Part shown: one piece after another, positions 56,399 to 64,000 of the stretch
How the letters are laid out: every line of letters starts with the position of its first letter
Position numbering within the stretch: the stretch's first letter is position 1
DNA from: Golubevia sp. BC0850
Lineage: Eukaryota; Basidiomycota; Exobasidiomycetes; Golubeviales; Golubeviaceae
Assembly: GCA_012976225.1 (NCBI GenBank)
Contig: JAAVVG010000009.1
Coordinates: forward strand, 558,001 to 622,000
DNA length: 64,000 nt
Direction: 5' to 3'
Program-made: the position numbers and the translations under genes
The notes under the pieces: model-generated
What the model was told of the DNA's origin: nothing
Databases searched by the model: none
The model's input: only the letters and a program-made list of their open reading frames with translations

Positions 56399-57193
56399 AC
56401 AAACTTCAAAACGAACTCAAAAAAGGCGAGGGATAGGAACGAGGAGCTCTCTATCTTCTTTCCTCTCCTAACTTCCTACCTCTCAATAGATCCACTTCAA
56501 AATTCTTCCATCTCCAACTTCTTCCTGATTGTTGTCTCGATCAACCTACGGCTCTTATTTTCCCTTCAAGCTTTCTTTTCCAAGGTTTCCTTCTCAATTG
56601 TAGCACCACCAAAAAAAACCGAAACGACCTCTATCATCTTACTTTCTCCATACCCTCCTCTATCTCCTTTCTATTTTAATGTTTATTATTCCATCTCCTC
56701 ACTATGTTCTCGATGAATTCCTTTAGATTATTCTCTACTTCAACTTTCTCTGTTCCGTAATCTCTCAGCATCACCCCCCCCCTTTCCTCTCTTCCACGCT
56801 CTTTTGGTTCGATCTGTGCAGGTCACTTTTCTTTAAGTCATCTACCTGTTCTATCACTGTCTTTTCTCTACGATTTGTCTCTCATCTTTCTTAGTTCAAT
56901 TTATCAGTCACACAGAATGGGTGAATGATGGATGACTGAACCGCTGTCTCGCTCCATCACCTCGAACGCAAAGCCAGATTTAGTCACTGAATATTGATCT
57001 TGGATCCCCAAACTATGATTTGAGGAAAGGAGTTGTGTTTGGCACGGAGATAAAAGAGGGGGGGGGGAAAGGGAGGGTGGGTGGTTTTTTGAGAATCTTG
57101 TGAACTTTTGAACCATCAGCTGCAGCAATCAGCCTCTCCTTTCTACAACTCTTCTTCGATTCTTTTCCTTTGCCTCTAATTTCAGAATCCAAG
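56399..57193 (+). other. 3' untranslated region and promoter of TRM6
   Basis: About 800 bp, pyrimidine-rich on the plus strand up to 56900, with homopolymer C (about 56775) and G (about 57060) runs. No open frame looks like a gene. Confidence 0.4.
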
Positions 57194-59581
57194 ATGTCAT
57201 TACCGCCAGCAACGATTCCATCCGCGATTCTTCATCGGAGAACTACCCACATTCCCCACGATTCAGAGGTTCTTCTAAAACTACCTTCAGACAAAATCAA
57301 GCCAGTGTTTCTGAAACCGTCTTCAACTTCAATTCCATTCGATGAAACTTTCAGGAATAGAGTTTCTTCAAAGTTACCTACTGTATCAGGCGCTGCAGAG
57401 AAAGAATGGGAGAAAAAGATTGAAGAAGAGAAGAGAGCTAAAGAGAAAACTGCAAATGGAAACGGTAAAGGCAAAGCTAAGCAGGTAGACAAAGAGGGAG
57501 AAGAAGAGCGACAGCTAGAAGGAACAGCTTATGGGGAATTGAAAGTAGAAGGAGATAAGGCAAAGGGAAAGGGAGGAAAGAATCTAAAGGAAACAAACAC
57601 TCTGGTTTCTTTGGGCAAGTTTGGATCTTTTGATACTGGTCATATCGTTGGACTTCCTTATGGTCATACTTATGAAATTTCAGATTTAGACCCGAAAGAT
57701 CCAAAAGCTTTGAAAGTCGTTTTGAGCGATAAGTTGGATTTAGGTGAGTGCAAAGAATGGTAGTGCTACAAGCAAAGATTGGAGAACAGCAGAAGGACAA
57801 CACTTTCGCTGTCAAAAAAGGGTTCGAGAGGTCAGACAATACGGATCAATACATCAGGTATCTCAAGAAGTGACTTCTGCTCGAGATTACGAAGGGAGAA
57901 GATCTCTTATAGCCAGCCCTTCGTGCAGCGACTGACTCCCCACCTCTTCCTTTGATTCTCTTAGAGGAAACCGATGCTAACAATGAGATGATTAACGATG
58001 ATGGAGCTAATCCAACTATCACTTTTACTGACATTCAAGAACTCAAGAACGCTGGTTTAAATGGGAGGGAAATCATTCAGAAACAGATGGAATTGAATCA
58101 GAATTATGAGCTAAAGACAGTTTACAGTAAGGAGAAATACGCTAAGAGGAAAGAGTCAAAGTGAGTTGGAATTTCAGAGGTGTTCATATCTGAGTGCTGT
58201 AGAGAAAGATGCGAAGAGGTCATGAGGTACAGTCCGAGAAAGGCAGGAGAGGCAGCCTGTTTTTTCTTCCACTTGCCAAATCGTATTCAAATTTCCGTCC
58301 AAACTCGGACTCGAGTGATTGACCAATCTTCGATACTCTCTTACTCTCACAGATATGTCAAAACCTTCACTCCTTTATCACCAACTCTCTCTCAAATCTC
58401 ACAACATCACTTCGAAAGGAATCCAGAGAGAGTTCGAAATCTTAGACCTGATAGTTTCTCTCAAGTACTGGGTCTAGCGAACATCAGACCTGGTGGAAGA
58501 TATCTGATTGTGGATTCTACTGGTGGACTGTTAGCCGGAGGATGTCTGGAGAGGATGGGAGGTGAGTTCCATGTCTGTTCGAGAAACGAAGGAAAGGAAG
58601 AGCTGCTCATCGACAGGCCTTTACAAGGAAGTGTGCACGAAGAGTGAGATCTGTAGAAGCTGACCTGTTTTGCTCTCTTCAATCCCTTCTCATCGCTTCA
58701 CAGGGGAGGGTCTACTTCTAGCTTTAAACGACTCTGATTCGCCACCCGCCTACGATGTCATCAGTCAAATGAACCTACATCATGAAGTCATAGACAGAGT
58801 TCTAGCTTATCTCAATTGGTCAATGGTCTCAAAAGATTGGAAACCAGAAGATTTACCTCTAGAATCTGAAGATGCAAACGCTGCTCCAACTTCTACCGAC
58901 CCTTCAACTTCAAATCCAGCTCCAGTGAAATCAGGGAAGAAATTCAAACTTCAGGAAAGAGAAAGATTGAGATTGGAAAAGAGAAGAGAACTTTATAATG
59001 AAACTCAAGATACTAGAGAAGAGTTGTTTAAAGGTGAATTTGATGGATTGATTATCTCAAGTCATTATGAACCAGTTTCCATTATTGATAGATTATTACC
59101 TTATTTGAGTGGGAGTGCTAATGTTTTGGTTCATGGACCTTATTTACAAGTGAGTCATCAGCGACGCTTTCGAAGTCGAGAAACTCTCTCTCGAACAGCC
59201 GTTTATGTTTCTGACCTCCCCTTCTCACTCTTCCAACCCTTTTCGTCTACTATTCAGCCTCTAATCGAAGCTCAAGCTCGTCTTAGACTTAGACCAGAAT
59301 GTCTGTCAGTCACAGTGACAGAACCTTGGCTACGTCGATATCAAGTTTTACCAGGAAGAACTCATCCTGAAATGCAAACATCGGCTACTGGAGGTTATAT
59401 TCTACACTTCTTGAGAATCCTGACTGATGAAGAGGCGGAGAGAATGATGAAAGAACGGGAGGCTGGAGGAATCGAGGAAGTCAGTGAGGAGAAAACGGAG
59501 GTGATTGGAAATAAGAGGAAGGTGGAAGAGGAGACGAGTGAGGACACTTCTGCGAAGAAGGTCAGATTGGAAGAGGAGTAG
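57194..59581 (+). CDS. TRM6: tRNA (adenine-N1) methyltransferase non-catalytic subunit
   Basis: Five exons (57194-57743, 57965-58160, 58353-58561, 58704-59149, 59258-59581) join in phase to 574 residues. Diagnostic parts are KFGSFDTGHIVGLPYGHTYE, NAGLNGREIIQKQMELNQNY and ANIRPGGRYLIVDSTGGLLAG. Near the end, PEWLxR-like VTEPWLRRYQVLPGRTHPEM is followed by ATGGYILH. Trm6 (Gcd10) partners catalytic Trm61 to make m1A58 in tRNAs, essential for initiator tRNA stability in yeast. The AdoMet site is degenerate, as expected for the non-catalytic partner. An acidic, Lys-rich insertion (about residues 70-125) and a C-terminal KRKxxEEE tail are not conserved. The start at MSLPPATIPS follows a C/T-rich leader. 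Confidence 0.93.
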
Positions 59582-59783
59582 GTCTGAAGTGAAGGTGTGG
59601 TCGGAAGGTTAGAATTCTTGAGGTCTCATCGAATCATGGCCCTACCCCTTCTTGTACTTCTTCTAGATCCGGTTTTGCAATGATCGAAGAGCCTCAGCAC
59701 GCTGTCAAAAGGAAGAGATTATGTTTGGATTGAAGTAGTAAAATTACAGATGAGAAAACCAAGGTACCATTTCTTTCTTTTCT

Positions 59784-62783
59784 TTATTTTTTGCTCTCTA
59801 TGACCCCTCTTTCCCATTTCAGAACGTTCGGGTTCACCCTGATCTTGGATGCATCGAACCCTTTCACTTGAACACCCTCCAATGAAGTAGCTCTCGATAG
59901 GGCGACGCTGCAAGAAGAATCAAAGGAGAGAGGTGATGCATTAGCATCGAAGAATCTCGAGAGGTGACTGAACGATTACATGTACTCGCTATGATTGGCC
60001 GCACTCGAAGATCTCTCTCAAATCCACCGTCATACGGTCCAAGCTGAGACCTTGAGCCTGAAGAGAGGGGGGGGAGAGACAACAGAGCGCAAGTAAGTCA
60101 TCGCGAGTCAGCTTCTTCTCTCGGACCTCTCTTCATTGTTACTTACTTTATGCACACTACAAGCCCACGCTAAGATGAGAGGAACTTGAATTCTGCTTGC
60201 TTCAATTTCGCCAATTGGAGATTCGACCGAAAATGGAAATGGAGGAAGAACCATTGTAACGCCACATGCGAATGAAACGACAGGATTGACGCCGACGAGG
60301 GTGACTGGAAGAGGTTTCCCGTACTTGTCCTTGAAGATCTGGGATTTCTGCTTCGGTAGGGCGATCTCCACAGCTTCGGAATTGTTCAATTTGTGACCGG
60401 TAGCGTAACTCTTTCCGTCTTCCATTTGGACGACTTTGACTTCAGTGGCGTCCACGAAGCCAACGACGATTCCACGAGAGCCATTCACTAGTCCGCTTCC
60501 CTCAGTCAAGTTCTGTTTGATCAGTGGTGCGTAGGAAGAGAGACGGGAAAGGATGGGCGTTGGTTGAAATGAGACCACGAGACCACGAGTCAGGAGATTT
60601 GTTCCTTCTTTGCTTCCTTGGTTCTACCACTTCGGATCCATCGTCTCTGAAGACGCTCGTTCGGTTTGGCACACAAACTAGTTGCACCACTGCATAGAAA
60701 GAAAGCAGCCTTCTCTGACTTTGTGTACACGCTTCAATACGAGACTCACCTTGATCAGCATGACTTGAGCTCCAATCTTGAGATCCAAATTCTCCACAGC
60801 AATTACATGCTTGTCTAGATGCTCTTTTGCTGACTGTTTCACCCTCTCCTTGGCCCCTCCTTCCGGAAGTTCATGGAACGGATAGACAAGACTGAAATCT
60901 CTAGAGTGATAGTGATGAGCTTTTCCAGGCAATTGATCCAGTTTGTCCGTGTTGGTCTTGTTGGCGTCCTTCTTCATAGGATAGAGATTGGTTGGCACAA
61001 TAGAATCGTTAAAGACCAGCTCTCTGGACAAGCTCTTAAAGGTGTTGATGGTCTCATTTGACATCGTTTGTCTTCTGACTTCTTCTAACATTTTTACGAA
61101 TCTATCGTCCTTTTGACGGAAGACCTGTCTAAGGATGACGATTTCTGGAATAGAGGCTTGGAAGGATTTGGCGTCGAAGACGAATCTCTCTTTGGTGTAG
61201 GTCGAACAGAGGCGATCGTAGGCCCTCTTCGCCTCTCCATTCCTGTCCCCGGCGAAAAATTGAGTCGTTTTCACGACAGGGGGAAGCTGGACGTTAATTG
61301 AAAGAGAAAGGGGGAGGGGAAAAAGGGGAAGGGGAAAAAGGGGAAGAGAAAAAGAGGGGTAAGAGAGAGAACGAGCAGAGAGCAGTGTGAAGTCAACTTC
61401 CGTTTCGCACTTTTCTTACATACATCGCCTGCTTCTTTAAACCGAACCCTCCTATTCACTCACTTGAAACATGTCGCCAACAGCCACGAGCTGAAGTCCA
61501 CCGAAAGGTGTCTGAATTCCTCTGACGTCTCTAGCGATGAACTCAATCTTGTCGAAGAGCATCGCATCCAACATGGAGACCTCGTCTACTATCAAAACAC
61601 GACAATTTGTCCACCTGTCGAACAATTCCTGGTTTGACTGGATCTTCCAACTAAGCTTTTGAGCCGTATCATTCCCGAGTCCAATTCCAGCCCAACTATG
61701 AAGAGTCCTTCCATTGATGTGAAGAGCAGCCACACCTGTCGTCGCTGTGGTAGCAACAGAATCTCCTCCGTACTTTTCTCTACATTCCTTGATGACAATT
61801 CTAGTGAGCAGACTCTTGCCGGTCCCAGCTCCTCCAGTAAGAAAAACTGAGCGTCCATCTTGAACTATCATCTTCCTAGCAGCTTCTTGCTGTTCTGATA
61901 AAGTGATGTCTAAGAGAGCGTTTCTCTTGTTTGCTTCCACTTCTCTTGCATTCTTCCTTTCCTGCTCTTCAAGTAACTCTCTGATCAGATCACCTCCAGC
62001 TTCATCGAATAATTCATCATCAGAATCAGCTTCGAATTCCACTTTTGGTTTAGCTCCAGCTTCAACCGTTCCTGAATCTTCTCCTTCCTCATCGGTGTCC
62101 AATTCATAATCATCTTGATGTCTCTTCTTCTCCTTCGTTTTCACTTTTCCCTTCTCTTGAGAAGCTTCTCCTTCAATTCTCTGTTTCTTTGGATCTGGTT
62201 GAGATTCTTTCTTAGGTGGTTCTCCTAGGGATTCGACTTCTGAATCTGAATCACGTCCTCTTTTCTGAGGACTTGTAGAAGCAATCTTGAAAGAAGTTGC
62301 AGTAGAACTTGATGAAGTAGAGTCAGAATTGGAATGACCAGCAGAGTCGGAGATTTGTTCCGCAGAAGCTTTCCTTCTTTCAGCTTGGTCGAGCTCTTCA
62401 GCAACGACCCACCATGGTCTCTCGAAATCGTTCTCCTTAGTTACTGTTCCAGCTTGAAGTCCGAGAGCCGATTGTATGGTTGGAGTTTGAGGCATTGAAG
62501 AAGCGACAGGGGAGGTAGTAGAACTCCTCATCACAGTTTTTCCCGAGGAAGAGGAGGAAGAGGAGGAAGAGGAGGAAGAGGGGATGGAACCCCTTGCAGT
62601 CTCTCCAGAGGTCCTACGTTGGTGTGAGGGAGATGGAGTGTCTTGATTGGAATTAGAGGTAGCTGCAGCATTGGAGATTGAAGCAGTTGGGGCGTTGTAG
62701 GTGGAAGGAGTTGGAATGCTGGAGGTTGAGGCTGCAGAAGCAGATGAGGAAGCGGTTGCTTGCTGTCTAGGAGCTATCCACAT
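59784..62783 (-). CDS. PIF1: PIF1-family 5'-3' DNA helicase
   Basis: Five minus-strand exons (62783-61464, 61286-60750, 60512-60147, 60057-59990, 59907-59784) give 804 residues. A Ser/Thr-rich and acidic N-terminal 290 residues precede the helicase: FLTGGAGTGKSLLTRIVIK (Walker A), TTGVAALHINGRTLHSWAGIG, RVLIVDEVSMLDAMLFD (Walker B), FGGLQLVAVGDMFQLPPV (motif III), and CGQSYVALSRATSLEGVQVKG (motif VI). Pif1 unwinds G-quadruplexes and forked DNA and limits telomerase, in nucleus and mitochondria. Exon 4 must end in TA followed by GCGAGT, a GC-AG intron; a GT donor is not available, and reading on meets TAG. It is a host gene, clearly different from the Helitron fragment at 42.4 kb. It converges with TRM6. 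Confidence 0.93.
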
Positions 62784-63705
62784 CTCTGCTTCCCTTCGAT
62801 TTGTGAATGATTTGTGAATGCAGCCGTGTACTCCTATTACATTCGGTTGCGCTTGACTCCCTAGGAGAAAGAGAAAGTGAGGGGTAGAGGGGATGGGAAA
62901 GTCAGTGAGGCCTTTCTACGGAAGTCTCGCCCTTCCGGATTCGAGATGAACGCGTCTATGGTGATTTCTGATCTAAAGCTGGTATGGTTTCTGTAAAACC
63001 CGAGCTTGAGAGTTAGAGAAGAGTCACCAGGATGGATATTGCCACCCACTCATCCAAGCCTCAATGCCACCCCTCAGCTCCTCGACTGGTATGACTTTGA
63101 CAGGTGGACGTAAAATTGAGCTGGAAATCTACCCAGAGACTTCCACCCATTTCAGCCTGCAGTCCTGCCAGCTCCACTTTCTCCTTCTAAACCTTCTCCA
63201 AGCGTGATGCTGCTGCGACCTGTCACTTACAGCTAGTGTATATCTTTGGACCCTCTTTGCCATTCAGAGTAGCATAGAAACGTATTTCGTTTCTCTTTCT
63301 ACCCATTCTAATCGTGATCTCTTCTCTTCTCTTCTTTTGTTCCGTAGATTCTAGACTCGAGATAGAATCTGAAGGATTGAAGGAGAGGCTCTCCTTGCTT
63401 TGGTTCTCGAGCGTCTTCTTCGCTTGAGTTTGATTGAAGGAATCGCTTTCAATTCAAGAATTCCTTCCAAGTCTTCCTTTCTTTGATTGAAAGAATGCGA
63501 TTGAGGATTGGATGGAATTCAGCTGAAGAAGCTACGCGATTGAATGACACCTGAGAAGCTTCTCACGATGAGATTCAAGATTCTTTCCTTCATCCTCTCC
63601 ATCTCACTACTACAAAAGCACTAAATAGAAGACAAGCAAGTTCAGACTGGATCGGTCAAGAATCACGAGGATGAGCTGAAGCAAACAGAAGAGCTTACCT
63701 CCAGC
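62784..63705. other. Upstream region of PIF1, no gene seen
   Basis: About 900 bp holding the promoter of PIF1. The stretch 63350-63600 on the plus strand contains several imperfect GATTGAAGGA/GAATCGATTGA-like purine-rich motifs. No domain-bearing open frame. Confidence 0.4.
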
Positions 63706-64000
63706 ATGTCTCGGCAAATCTACGAACACGACTTCGTCCAAGCCACGGATTTGTTCGACTCTATTGAGACGGATAGGAAGAATCTGTCCGAAGAATAAGT
63801 TGAAGAGATCAAGGAAGTGGTAGTTGTAGCTCATGGTGAGTTCTCTTCCGACTTATTGTTCAGATTCCGTATTGAAGACTTCTCTTCGTGCTTTTCTCTT
63901 AATTTCCCCTCTGTCCTCCATTTTCGAACTCCAAATTCAAACCCCAGGTATCAAGGGAGGATGCGAACAGTTTGTGTACAATGGCGGTTTCGAGAAAGGA
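63706..64000 (+). CDS. Partial gene at the right edge, uncertain
   Basis: A frame starting MSRQIYEHDFVQATDLFDSI is followed, across an in-frame TAA at 63796, by VEEIKEVVVVAHG. That part joins by a clean GTGAGT...CCCCAG intron (63836-63947) to IKGGCEQFVYNGGFEKG, which runs off the window. The splice join is convincing, so a plus-strand gene continues to the right. Because of the TAA, its true first exon is unclear. The opposite strand also has an open frame (MSYNYHFLDLFNLFFGQ from 63834 downwards) with a donor near 63697. I recognise neither. Confidence 0.3.

Noticed and set aside
61452-62783. Whether the helicase at 60-63 kb is part of a Helitron
   Set aside because: The wording of its motifs (RVLIVDEVSMLDAMLFD, SYVALSRATSLEGV) and its intact multi-exon structure match cellular PIF1, not Helitron helicases.
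63610-63834. Minus-strand 74-codon frame at the right edge as a separate gene
   Set aside because: Possible, but the plus-strand splice join into 63948-64000 is stronger; mentioned in the partial gene entry.

Overview
The window is nuclear DNA of a filamentous or yeast-like basidiomycete fungus. The evidence is a compact, intron-dense layout with short introns (about 50-270 bp). Nearly all donors read GTGAGT or GTAAGT, and acceptors are preceded by C/T tracts. A DASH-complex subunit (fungus-specific) and UDP-galactopyranose mutase (absent from Saccharomyces) are also present. I lean towards Pucciniomycotina from intron density, but that is inference. All gene models were built by hand by joining open frames at phase-compatible splice sites.

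Layout. 0-3.6 kb: a DJ-1/PfpI (Hsp31-type) gene and an NAD(P)-dependent short-chain reductase, both +. 4.6-9 kb: a head-to-head pair, the translation recycling factor DENR/TMA22 (-) and a mitochondrial ADCK1/MCP2-type UbiB kinase-like gene (+) whose frame needs a one-nucleotide exon. 9.4-12 kb: a coiled-coil RING-finger gene made of tandem repeats that looks partly decayed. 12.2-15.6 kb: DAD2 (-) divergent from a GEP4 phosphatase with a very long C-terminal extension. 16-17.5 kb: a secreted pepsin-like protease (-), then about 2.4 kb with no gene I can defend. 20-29 kb: a run of + genes, namely histidinol phosphatase, UDP-galactopyranose mutase, an ORT1-type carrier and a SAC7-type RhoGAP. 30-39.5 kb: a small Cys-containing protein, YIH1/IMPACT (-), a 1,299-residue gene joining leucine-rich repeats to two CCCH zinc fingers, and a tentative UPF0739/DUF4504-like gene. 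39.5-42.2 kb: a NUFIP1-type snoRNP assembly factor (-). 42.4-44.7 kb: a Helitron helicase fragment and gene-poor DNA. 44.7-53.5 kb: a single-pass membrane protein (-), complex I 49-kDa subunit (+), COP9 signalosome subunit 1 (-) and an F-box-like protein (+). 53.6-64 kb: a poorly resolved glycine-rich membrane protein, TRM6 (+), PIF1 helicase (-) with a GC-AG intron, and a partial gene at the right edge.

Most genes are conserved housekeeping functions: translation and tRNA modification (TMA22, YIH1, TRM6), mitochondria (GEP4, complex I, ADCK1-like, ORT1), chromosome work (DAD2, PIF1), protein turnover (CSN1, RING, F-box-like), and cell surface or secretion (UGM, protease). I see no metabolic cluster, CRISPR, rRNA or tRNA gene. 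The most unusual signals are the single-nucleotide exon in the UbiB-family gene, the LRR-CCCH fusion, the GEP4 extension and the RING gene's repeat array. Several neighbours are arranged head to head across 140-310 bp and may share promoters.
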